Positions 10,222-19,663 of a stretch of DNA of 64,000 bases are shown piece after piece. The DNA comes from Pteria penguin. Taxonomy: Eukaryota; Mollusca; Bivalvia; Pterioida; Pteriidae. The stretch covers positions 5,422,430 to 5,486,429 of the forward strand of contig CM068581.1 in the NCBI GenBank assembly GCA_035048485.1, read 5' to 3'. Position numbers and translations under genes: made by a program. Numbering within the stretch: the stretch's first letter is position 1; each line of letters opens with the position of its first letter. A model generated the notes under the pieces. That model did not search any database. It was not told the DNA's origin and saw nothing but the letters and a program-made list of their open reading frames with translations.

Positions 10222-11383
10222 AACGGGATTATCCCGAAATTATTTGATCAATCTATAAATCAAGATTGATTCTGCTGTAAAATCATGATTCTTTTTTTCT
10301 CATTTCGCGAATGTAAAAATTTTATGACCTAGAAAGTGGTTGTTGTTTACATTTTAATTTTGGCAAATTTTTGGGAGTGACCCCTATCAAGCATGATTTT
10401 CTCGAAATTAAGGTGGATAACCTATGGTAAACTGTTAAAGTTCTGATAGAGGAGGGTCTGACAAACAATTTGATATATGGGTTATATATAGCTAAAGTGT
10501 ATGACGTTGTGTAAATCTTGCTGGAAGTTTGGTAATGTAACATGGGACCCTATGGGAAATGGAATTACTGTACTTTGACCTCTTATCACAAGGAATCCTC
10601 GTGTGAAAAATGGAAGCTCTTTCACATAGCATTCAAAATTATGTGTAAGGTCTAAGTTTTTGCAGACAAACAGACACAAACTAACGGACAGGACAAAAAC
10701 TACTGGTGCATAATACTGACTGCTGCATGTAAGTAAGAGAGGCTGGTATGTAAATATATGTAGGAATGCAGCATCGTGTGATCCTTATACAAATACTGAA
10801 AAGAGCTTCCCAAGATAAAAACATCTTCTTGTCTGTGATACTTCTTTCAAAACTTGTAGGGACCTCTTGGTTCCTTTCCCCGACATTTTTTGCATGTTAC
10901 GTCCACTCTCAAGATCCAATAATTTGTTAAACGAAGTTTGAATGTCACTTCATATATTTTTCACTCAGGAAATTAAAAATGTAATTTTTGGCACTTCTAA
11001 AGTGTAATTTGATCAAAATTATGTCTCTATATCTGCATTTGCTCGTCATGTAGGTGATAATGTGTCCTAATAGGGAATCAATTCATAATTTGATTCTCAC
11101 CTGGGACCAGCTAGAGTAAAGAGATATCTTTAATTTGCAAAATCGGATTTTTCAAAATTTTAATTTCAAACTGGCAATGTGCCGATATCCAATGAGATTT
11201 TATCAAATAAACATGGTAGCCCATTACGCATATTTAGTTTCATTCACTTTCAGTCTATGCGGGAGGGATAGTCTATGCTACATAACCGGTAATTCGTCTT
11301 AGTGGGGCGGGAACCTGACAAAATAGTTCTTTTGATGATACAAGCAACAAACTTGGCATGATACTTCTTTAGTATGTACTTGT
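10222..11383. other. Non-coding stretch left of the multi-ORF element
   Basis: No gene is recognised. GTGGATAACC at about 10412-10421 has an inverted match at about 15783-15792, noted as a weak alternative terminus for the neighbouring element. The short frames at 10322-10543 and 10482-10679 look spurious. Confidence 0.35.
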
Positions 11384-11455
11384 TCATATTAGACCGTGTG
11401 CCACGCAAATTTTGGTATTTTCAAGATGGCCGCCAAATTCTAAAAATGGCGGCGA
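11384..11455 (+). repeat. Left arm of inverted repeat flanking the multi-ORF gene
   Basis: Contains AGACCGTGTGCCA, TTTCAAGATGGCCGCCAAA and AAAATGGCGGCG. It matches the reverse complement of 16219-16292 with scattered differences and small gaps. Similarity fades gradually on both sides. Confidence 0.7.
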
Positions 11456-11613
11456 ATATTCGCTTGCCTATATATATTGTATGGTCTAATTGTTATATTG
11501 AAACATATCTGGAACGGTGAGGGGTTAAGATCTGATGGAAAATCAACCTGTAAATACTTTAAACTACATTTGGAGTAAATTATGGACTGCGCATGCGCAA
11601 GCTTTGCATTTAA

Positions 11614-12876
11614 TTACTTATTTTGACAGTTTATCGACTCACATCCCGTCACAAGTGCTGTGCATGGTAAACCTGATCTATAGCACTTGCAATTCCCAGA
11701 GCAATTCTTTTTGCATCCGCATTTTGCAAGTTCTTGACGGGATGCCGCTATAGGTTGCAAGCTAGTCCAATACGGTACCCATACACCATCCTTTTTCACC
11801 CAACCCAATGCATCTGGTGGTGGCAATTTCATCATTCGATTAAGGCATTGACCCCAAATATGGCCTGCTTGCAGAACAGCTCGTTTTACATGTTCAACTA
11901 AAGCTGCCCGGGATGGTGGTATGGCATTGTATGGTTTTTGTTTTCGTGCGAACATATCAAGTCTTGTTTCGTCAAGTTTGTATGTTGGACTTGACCGATC
12001 ATACATCACAATAACAAATTTTTCAATGATCGTCATGTTTTCAGAAGATATTTTTTCTATAGGGACGCTTAACATACTAAAAACCTCCGTTGCCTCTTGA
12101 TATACATTCCAAGCCTGCCAACATGATTTCTTCCCTTTACCAACAAATGCAGAGACTGTATCACAACCGGAAAAAGCGTGAAAAAATGGCAGTGATCTAG
12201 TTCTTGGTACCAGAGAGTTTGATATGTCGTGTAAAGGGATCCATCTTAGGTCCTTTCCTTTGCCAAATGTAACCCAGAATCTGTCAATATTTAATTGATC
12301 AAACATTGAGACACCTAGGACAACAACATCTGTATCCGAACTTACCAACATAACACTCTCACTTCCTTTATCCGCTGCATCTTTTGCATGGAGAAACATT
12401 CTGGTGTCTGCTTCTTCGTGATTACACGGTGATATATGTGAAACATCAACATCATTGTTTCTTACAACATGGTCCTCTCGAGTCGCAATTATGTCTGTTT
12501 CACACTTAAGCCCAGACAGTTTTTCAGCAAGGAAACGAAAAAGTTCACTTTTATTTTCATCACATCTTAAGAATGTGTTCCAAGACTTTGGTGGTCTACT
12601 GTTGGAAGTTACTTTTCTTCTTTCACCCGATCCTCGTTTGCGTCTAGTTTCGCCTTTGAAACTATCCTCATGGTATTCGTCAAAAACAATATCTATCCTC
12701 CGGTGATGATGTCCACAGTGTTCTACATAAGGCAAAATCACATCAGTGGCATACTCATCAAATGTTTTACATACTCCTGGTTGCTTCGAGTAAACCAAAG
12801 CACCGCCATCGATTATGAGAGTGGCTGCAGGTGGTGCAGCTACGGGAATTTGTACATTACTTTCTAATATTGGCAT
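11614..12876 (-). CDS. Repeat-family protein with FEN/XPG-like PIN motifs and a Cys-rich tail
   Basis: A 420-residue open frame. Acidic motifs are spaced as in FEN1/XPG-type PIN nucleases: IIDGG (residues 21-25), VFDEYHEDSFKGETRRKRG (64-82, compare FDG..P..K...R), HEEADTR (153-159, compare EAEA), VSSDTDVVVL (178-187, compare SxDSD) and SGCDTVSAFVGKGKK (236-250, compare GCDY...GIGPK). The last 40 residues are a dense Cys cluster (CGCKKNCSGNCKC), resembling a CXC/Tesmin-type zinc-binding repeat. These motifs suggest a metal-dependent nuclease fold; activity is inference. It is the 3' part of a longer gene. The frame breaks near 12877-12900 and upstream pieces continue to 15711, so the ATG at 12876 is probably internal. 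I recognise the family as widely repeated but uncharacterised. Confidence 0.7.
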   Translation of the reverse strand: MPILESNVQIPVAAPPAATLIIDGGALVYSKQPGVCKTFDEYATDVILPYVEHCGHHHRRIDIVFDEYHEDSFKGETRRKRGSGERRKVTSNSRPPKSWNTFLRCDENKSELFRFLAEKLSGLKCETDIIATREDHVVRNNDVDVSHISPCNHEEADTRMFLHAKDAADKGSESVMLVSSDTDVVVLGVSMFDQLNIDRFWVTFGKGKDLRWIPLHDISNSLVPRTRSLPFFHAFSGCDTVSAFVGKGKKSCWQAWNVYQEATEVFSMLSVPIEKISSENMTIIEKFVIVMYDRSSPTYKLDETRLDMFARKQKPYNAIPPSRAALVEHVKRAVLQAGHIWGQCLNRMMKLPPPDALGWVKKDGVWVPYWTSLQPIAASRQELAKCGCKKNCSGNCKCYRSGLPCTALVTGCESINCQNK

Positions 12877-13082
12877 AAGTTGTGACTTTGTACCAAACTT
12901 CAGATTTCCATTCTGTGATATTGATGGTGGAAACTTCGGATTTTCGTGTCTGAAGAAGTCAAATCACATTGTCTACTTTGGCAAGAAATGAATAATCTTA
13001 AGAACAAGCTGCATTCATCTTTCAAACTAGCTACCTTTGTCTTTGTGGCAATAGAGTTTAACTTCGATTTGGAACCAAACAA
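12877..13082 (-). pseudogene. Linker segment of the multi-ORF gene (frameshifted)
   Basis: Codons in the frame at 13082-12980 (MFGSKSKLNSIATKTKV, then LFLRLFISCQSRQCDL) connect the large upstream ORF to the PIN-like ORF. Another frame at 12950-12877 then reads FRHENPKFPPSISQNGNLKFGTKS. At least two frameshifts are needed to read through, so this copy is not intact. Confidence 0.6.
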
Positions 13083-14464
13083 AGGAAATTTATTTCAGTA
13101 TCGTTAATACGTTTTATGAAAATATCATACTGATGTAGACCAACGTCTAATAGTTTCTGAAGCGATTCGGAAACATTGCGCTCTGCAACATCTTTGGAAT
13201 CAATAGCATACAGATCTTTTGACTCTTCATAATATGAATTTCCCATTTCCTCAAATACTGCCACAAGCTTACGGACTTTTTCAAAGAATTGTTTTTGAGC
13301 AGAATGAGTTTCTTCATGGTGCTTTAAATGTCTCACTTTTACATTACCATTTGCTTTTGAAAACTCTTCAACCAATCTGCTGATCTCTGGTCCAGCTATC
13401 ATCCACCTCCTAAGAGCTGAAGCATCTTCTGTCAAGCCGATTGCGCCACCATCACCTTTTACAAGTGCATTATTCTGCTTATGTGCTTGATCAATAGCAA
13501 TGCATGAAAACCTTCTCTCTGTTTTCTTTACGGAAAAGTTACCTTTTTGAAATTCGTCATAGACATCAGGATGTAGTTTTTCAAGAGATAACATGTCCCG
13601 AATGTGAATAGGCAGCCATCTGGCATAGTTCATATGATCGAGTGCAAAAAAAAAAAAAAAAAAAAAATAGGGAATAAGAGCTGAAAGACTTTCAATGTAG
13701 AGACGAAAATCACTTTCCCGATATGATCGTATAAACGAAAGGACTAGTAATTCCAAATTCAATATCACACCCCAAAATTGAAATTGAGGAAATTCTTTCT
13801 CGCACAATGAAAACCATTCTAACATTTCATTGACAGCAATGTCTTCTATATTTATTTGATTCTCGGTAGCATTCTTAAATGCTAGCTTCATCAATTCATA
13901 CAGACTACAAGCCGTTATCTGATGAATTTGTCTCGTCTTTGCAACGTTTGAAACTGTTAGGAAAGATTCAGCAGATCTTGTAGATGCAATTTCCGCCTCA
14001 GTCAAAGCTGTTACCCTACCAGATCCCTTCAGTAAATCACCCAATAGTTTCAAAGCGGCCATTTCTATGCGCAAACCTCCAATCATTATCACAAATTTAT
14101 CTTCACCATAGATGTCTGGCCACTGCCATTGTATCTGTTTTGCAAGAACAAACAATGGTTGGTCTGCTGTCATAATTGGAATTTGAGTGGGATTTAGGAA
14201 ATTAGTGACCTCTCGTATTTTATCCATGGCATGTTTAATTGTCGACACAGAGTGTGCCTGATCCTGCAACAAAGGAAGTATTGATGTTGTGCTGACTTTA
14301 ACATGAGGACCCCTACTTCGCGAAGAATGGTATGATGACCATGGTACTGTCTCTAGATTTAAGACTTCTTGTGTCAAACTAACAAACTGAAGCCAGTCAA
14401 ACTCATACTTGAGGTTATGTAACAAGTAATCTTGGTTCTGAAGTTTAATAGGTGTTTGCACCAT
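13058..14464 (-). CDS. Multi-ORF gene, central segment
   Basis: A 468-residue open frame. Residues about 120-165 read QWQWPDIYGEDKFVIMIGGL and RIEMAALKLLGDLLKGSGR. Later come DHMNYARWLPIHIRDM, FSCIAIDQAHKQNNALVKGDG and GAIGLTEDASALRRWMIAGP. These are the best conserved blocks of the repeat family as I remember it; no enzymatic domain is known to me for them. A run of about 22 A on the plus strand (about 13647-13668) codes for seven Phe just before ALDHMNYARW and looks like a homopolymer expansion inside the frame. The ATG is probably internal: 20 bp overlap with the preceding ORF (14445-15035) in another frame indicates a frameshift. Confidence 0.65.
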   Translation of the reverse strand: MVQTPIKLQNQDYLLHNLKYEFDWLQFVSLTQEVLNLETVPWSSYHSSRSRGPHVKVSTTSILPLLQDQAHSVSTIKHAMDKIREVTNFLNPTQIPIMTADQPLFVLAKQIQWQWPDIYGEDKFVIMIGGLRIEMAALKLLGDLLKGSGRVTALTEAEIASTRSAESFLTVSNVAKTRQIHQITACSLYELMKLAFKNATENQINIEDIAVNEMLEWFSLCEKEFPQFQFWGVILNLELLVLSFIRSYRESDFRLYIESLSALIPYFFFFFFFALDHMNYARWLPIHIRDMLSLEKLHPDVYDEFQKGNFSVKKTERRFSCIAIDQAHKQNNALVKGDGGAIGLTEDASALRRWMIAGPEISRLVEEFSKANGNVKVRHLKHHEETHSAQKQFFEKVRKLVAVFEEMGNSYYEESKDLYAIDSKDVAERNVSESLQKLLDVGLHQYDIFIKRINDTEINFLCLVPNRS

Positions 14465-15035
14465 TGGAGGTGACAGGTTTTTTTTTCGAAGTTATTTTAT
14501 GTTCAATAAGCGGAAATTCACGTCTCTCTGTATTATCACTAATAGAAGGGTGTTGAAAAATAGATATTCCTGTTCCATGAAATGATGTCATTGCCGTTGT
14601 AGGAGAAGAATTGTGATCAATATTATCGACAGTTGAGGTAGTGAATACACCCTTGTGTAAACCTGGTGGACAGAAAACACCTTCTTCTAAATATTTCTGA
14701 AGTACACTATCACCAAGCATTGTAGAGATTTCCAGCACACGGTCATACGAAATACAAATACCGTGTTGAAATAGAATATCTATTAGATTGCGTTTTCGTG
14801 TCTTTGCAAACAAAAGAATCCCTACATAAATTGCAAACGGAGGTTCACGATCTGAAGAGTGTCTTTGGTGAATACTAGTACCTTTAGTTGCTTTTTTATG
14901 GTAATTAAAAAGCAACAACAGAGCAATGGCAAGATCAGAATCAGTGATCCCGTTTTCAAGTTGGGATTCGATATCAGGTCCATGCTCTATCATTGAGACC
15001 AGTTCTAACAAAGAACTTGGAACAGCTTCTGACAA
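14445..15035 (-). CDS. Multi-ORF gene, second segment
   Basis: A 196-residue frame with PPFAIYVGILLFAKTRKRNL, GICISYDRVLEISTMLGDSV, FCPPGLHKGVF, TVDNIDHNSSPTTAMTSFHG and TGISIFQHP. The V-DNIDHN-and-SFHGTGIS block is a signature of the family. The frame changes at 14445-14464, where the central ORF takes over. No function is known to me; a nucleic-acid-related role is only suggested by the PIN-like C-terminal part of the same gene. Confidence 0.62.
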   Translation of the reverse strand: MSEAVPSSLLELVSMIEHGPDIESQLENGITDSDLAIALLLLFNYHKKATKGTSIHQRHSSDREPPFAIYVGILLFAKTRKRNLIDILFQHGICISYDRVLEISTMLGDSVLQKYLEEGVFCPPGLHKGVFTTSTVDNIDHNSSPTTAMTSFHGTGISIFQHPSISDNTERREFPLIEHKITSKKKPVTSNGANTY

Positions 15036-15081
15036 TGATTCATCGCTAAATTTACCAGTGAATTTAACCTTTTCGTTTTAT

Positions 15082-15711
15082 TTAATTTTGTTGAAATCGA
15101 CGGATACGTAAATTCGCGACGTCTTGTGCTAAAACATTATCTGAACTTAATTTTGCAAGCAGTTTTTCATCTTGTAATGTTATTGCGCATCGGTTTAGTC
15201 TTTCGTTCAGCTGCATGGTCATTGCCTCTCTCATGTCTGAAATGTTAACTTTGTCTTCACATAAAAAGCACTTTGCAATAAGTGGCTTCTCCATCTGCCT
15301 CGAACTCTTTTTTATGATGTAATTTGATGAACCACTTTCGACTTCAATCTCAACAGATCTCCTTTTTCTCGCCCTTTGTAGTTTTGTATTGCTGAACATT
15401 ATTCTGCAAGAATGATGGTACTTTGCATTATTCTTTACTAAAGTTGCATCAATGCCCTGGCCATCATCAATGCGTCGGTTGTCTACACGAATTGGCATTT
15501 CATTCAAGCATTTGAACTCGGGTATATTTTTTGCAAGCAGGGTATAATCCGATTTGCTTTGGTCCAAAGGATCGGAGGGTGACATCAATACTTCATCTTT
15601 GTCTATCTCACATAAAAAAGCATTTAGACCAATCAGTTTCCCTTTCGTCGTCGGGAGATGTTGACAAACGAATTCTTTTTGACATTTCAATTTAGAATTG
15701 AAAACAATCAA
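15082..15711 (-). CDS. Multi-ORF gene, N-terminal segment with Cys/His motifs
   Basis: A 209-residue frame from an ATG at 15711. It carries KYHHSCRIMF (about residues 98-107), a basic KLQRARKRRS stretch, and CFLC (about 147-150), suggesting a small zinc-binding module near the N-terminus. It ends at a stop at 15084-15082, just where the family normally continues, and about 45 bases separate it from the next segment, so a small lesion is likely. The start is the first ATG in the longest frame and gives the gene's probable N-terminus. Confidence 0.6.
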   Translation of the reverse strand: MIVFNSKLKCQKEFVCQHLPTTKGKLIGLNAFLCEIDKDEVLMSPSDPLDQSKSDYTLLAKNIPEFKCLNEMPIRVDNRRIDDGQGIDATLVKNNAKYHHSCRIMFSNTKLQRARKRRSVEIEVESGSSNYIIKKSSRQMEKPLIAKCFLCEDKVNISDMREAMTMQLNERLNRCAITLQDEKLLAKLSSDNVLAQDVANLRIRRFQQN

Positions 15712-16218
15712 TTATTTTATTATTCAACCAATATTTGCAAATACGGCTATTAATCGGAACTGCAAAGCAGACAGACTGGTGGGTTATCCACTTGTAATTA
15801 CAGTCCATGCACGTGTGCACGTGTTACGCTTAAACACAGAAATCTCTGACAGAGGGCGCCACTTTCGTTTTCTGATGATAATTTTGGAATTACTATGTAC
15901 TTGACAAACAGAAAGAAGAAGAAAGGTGCCCTTTGTGTCACCCCAATTCCCACAAAGCTGACACCATGCCAAGTTTTGAGGCAAGAATGTTGCATGAGTT
16001 TGTCCAAGTATTGTAAACATCTAACTCATGAATTATGAATTAATTTTTCGTATTTAGACCAATGGACATGAGTAACAGGCCAGAAACAATTGTTATTTAA
16101 AAGTTTAAATGTTAGGCAGCCTCAAGGAAGAAATTTCATAAATGATTCAGACTAAAATCGCAAAATAACCCTTAGTTAACCATGCATCCAACATACAATT
16201 TTGAACATAAATCCTACT

Positions 16219-16292
16219 CAGCCGCCATTTTGAATTTTGGCTGCCATCTTGAAATGGTAGGAAAATCCAGTTGGCACACAGTCTATATTGAT
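16219..16292 (-). repeat. Right arm of inverted repeat flanking the multi-ORF gene
   Basis: Reverse-complement partner of 11384-11455, with GCCGCCATTTTGAATTTTGG, CTGCCATCTTGAAA and TGGCACACAGTCT. A perfect 14-bp palindrome, GAGACGTACGTCTC, follows outside it at 16314-16327. Confidence 0.7.
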
Positions 16293-16334
16293 AATATACA
16301 ATTCATTTATTTTGAGACGTACGTCTCATCAATG

Positions 16335-16444
<110 letters not shown>

Positions 16445-16589
16445 CTTCTTCTTCTTCTTCCAATACGAAGTGTACTCAAAAGTTGAGCGTTATACTTCAT
16501 GTGGCAGTCAAGATAAAAGCCTATATATATTCACATACATACAAAATAATTATGGAGGGAGAATGACATAGATAGATATTATACTAATA

Positions 16590-17227
16590 ATGATTTAGAA
16601 AAATATGATATATTTATGCATTACATATAAAAATGGTTAAATATTTATGCAAATAGAGATTTACGAAGATTAAAGGCTTCTTTAATATATTTGCCCAAAG
16701 TACATAATTCCTTTATATTATTAACACTCAAGAGATTTACAAATTTAAACATAGATGGTCTACGCCAATAATACTGTTTAATTTATTTCTTTCTCAAATC
16801 ACAATAGGCTGGGCATTTCAAAACAAAATGAAATTCATCCTCAATTTCAGTATAACATATTTTACAAATCCTTTCATTTCTAGGAATGTTTTGAGAACGT
16901 CCAGATTCAATAAACAAGTTATGCAAAGATAGTCGAATTTTACAAATTTACTTTTTACATGACATAGGAATAGGTTTGCATAAATAGTATTGTAGACAGA
17001 AATGGTCCATTAAATGCTTATAAACTTCACATTTATGGGAAACAGACACATCGGCAAATAACGTTTGAACACAGTGATCTACAATTCTCTGCTTAATTAA
17101 AGGAAAGTGTACATCAAATACTAGAGTACATTGTTGGTTCCACAAATAGCATAAACCCAAGCGAGATAACTCTTGCTTAATGATGTTCAACCAGTTGTTA
17201 CATCGAACATTAGAATCTTCACATTCA
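16590..17227 (-). pseudogene. LINE C ORF2 C-terminal tail
   Basis: The minus strand gives NWLNIIKQELSRLGLCYLWN and later VYKHLMDHFCLQYYL. Near 16880-16800, in another frame, it reads ICKICYTEIEDEFHF and a CPAY motif. The Cys-x2-Cys...EDEFHF...CP pattern is the usual C-terminal Cys/His region of such LINEs. The same blocks occur in LINE B (6060-6430) and LINE D (about 27540-27640). Confidence 0.72.
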
Positions 17228-17459
17228 TTAAAGCTGGCCTCTCGCCATAAAAAGCCGAAGTGTTTCGAAACTTTTTACGGGAGCGAAGTTGACCTAGGTC
17301 AACCTCACTTCCGTATGTTTTATGACTATTAAATGTCTGACCCAAATGCTCGAACAGAGCTTTCTCCCATGGTATAAAAGAAACTGGCGTAGTCATGCAA
17401 CCGTGACATTTCATCGAAGAGTAATTATCTCTATATATTTCCTTATTTTGTTTCTTCAT

Positions 17460-19380
17460 TTTTTTGAAGTAACAAACATAAATAATACAAAGTTAGTTAT
17501 AACAAAAGATCACATGATGTTGTAATGTTGTATGCATTTGCCACGAAAAGGCCACCCACCCAACCGTGCGTAACGTAAATAAACAAATTTTAAAGTTCGA
17601 ACGAACAAATTATATTACATGTTCTAGTTATTTAGATATTATGATATGACCAGGTATGACATATATCATAATGTACAAATAGTATTGTGTGTTCAGTTGT
17701 ACTTGTAACGAAGCCACCCTCTCCGTGCAAATGTAAAAAGGCCAATAAGATATAGGTAATTTGAAAACTTACGGTATTCAGGTAATACTATCCTTTCTCC
17801 AAATTACAAGAGCCAAATTCCAATACTCCACAACAGACCACACATTTGGAAAGCATAATATTATTTATACATGTATACTTTACTGTAAAAAAAAAAAAAA
17901 TACACATCAGTTTACACATTCATTTGCTGACACATCTTTTGGAGTGTTCGAATAAGTAACATACAAACAGGAAATGGTATAGATTGAAGACGAAATCTTC
18001 AAAATTATACACAAGATTCTGTTCACGATCCTACATAGTTGGTGCACACTGAATAATGTTATTTGTAAATTATAGGAGTCTTCTGGCGTCTTCGTTCACA
18101 AAGGTATTATTTTAATTTATTTTATTTTGTTTTATTTATTTTATTTCAAGTACAAACATTTTTCATCAATAATAGTACGGAAACTGAAAACTATATGACA
18201 CTTTTGTGATAATTTATATTGTTATTTACGGGCTAGTACGGTGTTCATACAAATTCAAGAACTAGTAACATTTTAGCTAAACAACCTGCGTTTTTGAAAC
18301 ACGAATGCCCCAGCTGCAAATAAACATAGCTGTCAATGTTCTACCCCCGGGTCACATGATGACGCTTAGGGGATATACTTACTGTTGAATTTTGGTAACT
18401 GTAACATTCTATTGAAAGTTATTAGGCACTGCAGAATTACGGAGGTACATAAAGACGGACGGAACGACCGAACGCTTTTTTGCCCAAGATCTCTTAGACA
18501 GGTGCAAAAAGCCGAAGGGGAGGGGCAGGTGTTACGAGAACGAAAAATGTTTAAAAATCATATATTAATTAGAATTAATGATAATGCTCTTTGTTTATAA
18601 CTGTTCGACTTGACATGGATCCCCATTCATAAAACTATACAAAACATTGCGGAGCTTCTTACCCATCCATCACTGTTATCCCAACCCCCTTCCCCCAAGG
18701 AAAGACTAGGTAAAAAGAACATATGCTGTTTGAAGAACAAACAGCTTTTTTTCTTCTCTCCATCATTTCTGTCTCTGTAAATGTAAAAATACTTATAATC
18801 GAACACTCTGAATTCAAGAAAGTGTCCTTGGGAATGCTGTATAGTAATTTCGAATTTCATTTTATTTTTGAGGTGAGGTGGGAAAGAGAAGAAATGAGGG
18901 AAGGTTGGGATGCAGGGGAAAAATGTAAATTTGAGGGCAGTGAACTTGGGCGAATGCCACCCGGGTAGAATATGGAAGACGGGTTTAAAAGATAAGGCAA
19001 GAAGCGGTTTAGTCAGACAAGACCCTTGTGTCTCCTATCTGCAGTGGATCATGTTGTGAAATGCAATAACATATGCATGTTTACACTATACATGTAGACT
19101 TGCATCCGTATTGTATAAGATCAGTCAAAAATGAAATTATAGACACATAACTAAATTGTTGTAAAGGAATTAAATAAATGTAAAAATGTAAATAAATGAA
19201 TCCGTCTAGTGCTGTAAGTGTTAAATACCTATGTAAAGTGCAAAGTGAGGAAAAAATGTTTTCATACGTTTTGTACAGCCATGCTGACCGTCCGTGTAGG
19301 TCGCCGCTAGTTAAGGTTTGTGGATTTGACATTTCTTTTATATGGTAAGCGAGAGCATTTTGGGTTAGACGTTCATTTAG
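17460..19380. other. Interior of element T1
   Basis: About 1.9 kb without a recognisable gene. It contains short A and TTTTA-rich runs (about 18112-18150) and small frames with no protein character. Confidence 0.4.
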
Positions 19381-19401
19381 TATTCATAAAACATACGGGA
19401 G

Positions 19402-19570
19402 TGGGGGCAGGCTTGGTGTAGTAGTTAAGCGCTTGGCTTGCGGCGCCGACGATCCGGATTCGATTCCCGGGGTGCGCCACTATGTTTAAGAGGTTGGTAA
19501 CCTCCTGCTTCCATGTCGCGATATAACTGAAATATTGTTGAAAGCGACGTAAAACACCAATCAACCAACC
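19402..19570 (+). mobile_element. tRNA-derived SINE inside the right TIR of element T1
   Basis: The 169-bp insertion is flanked by the 12-bp duplication AACATACGGGAG (19390-19401 and 19571-19582). The head resembles a tRNA: box A GGTGTAGTAGTTAAGCG near 19415-19431, box B GGATTCGATTCC near 19456-19467. It ends in a body of the form CTGAAATATTGTTGAAAGCG and a CAAT/CAAC-type tail. SINEs are transcribed by RNA polymerase III from these boxes and moved by a partner LINE. Box A follows the T-R-G-Y pattern loosely. Confidence 0.88.
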
Positions 19571-19663
19571 AACATACGGGAGCGAGGTTGACCTATGTCG
19601 ACCTCGCTCCCGTAAAAAAATTTCGAAACATTTCGGCGTTTTATGGTGAGAGGCCAGCTTTAA

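Larger units (their letters stand above)
11384..16292 (-). mobile_element. Candidate uncharacterised mobile element carrying the PIN-like multi-ORF gene
   Basis: Imperfect inverted repeats of about 70 bp lie at 11384-11455 and 16219-16292 and enclose the whole gene at 11614-15711 (minus strand). Both arms contain, reading inward, AGAC(C/T)GTGTGCCA, TTTCAAGATGGC and AAAATGGCGGC. The gene lacks introns and belongs to a family I remember as many near-identical uncharacterised loci in cnidarian, mollusc and fish genomes. That repetitiveness, the intronless form and the flanking inverted repeats together suggest mobility. A target-site duplication could not be placed, because the right outer side runs into a long TA microsatellite. 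The ends given are those of the visible repeat arms and may not be true termini. Confidence 0.5.
17232..19659. mobile_element. TTAA-inserting DNA element with long TIRs (element T1)
   Basis: A 2428-bp insertion in LINE C flanked by TTAA at 17228-17231 and 19660-19663. The terminal inverted repeats start AGCTGGCCTCTC and run over about 130 bp once the SINE at 19402-19570 is set aside. Each TIR contains its own near-palindrome, from ACGGGAGCGA to the inverted GCTCCCGT. TTAA targets are used by piggyBac and Kolobok superfamilies; no transposase is recognised inside, so it is non-autonomous and the superfamily stays open. Excising it with one TTAA restores LINE C's frame (ATG CTT AAT GAA). Confidence 0.85.

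Noticed and set aside
10412..15792. GTGGATAACC / GGTTATCCAC as termini of the multi-ORF element
   Set aside because: Only 10 bp match and similarity does not extend; the 70-bp arms at 11384/16219 are far stronger.
19402..19570. tRNA gene
   Set aside because: Boxes A and B are present, but the sequence has a SINE body and tail and target duplications; stems do not pair as a tRNA.
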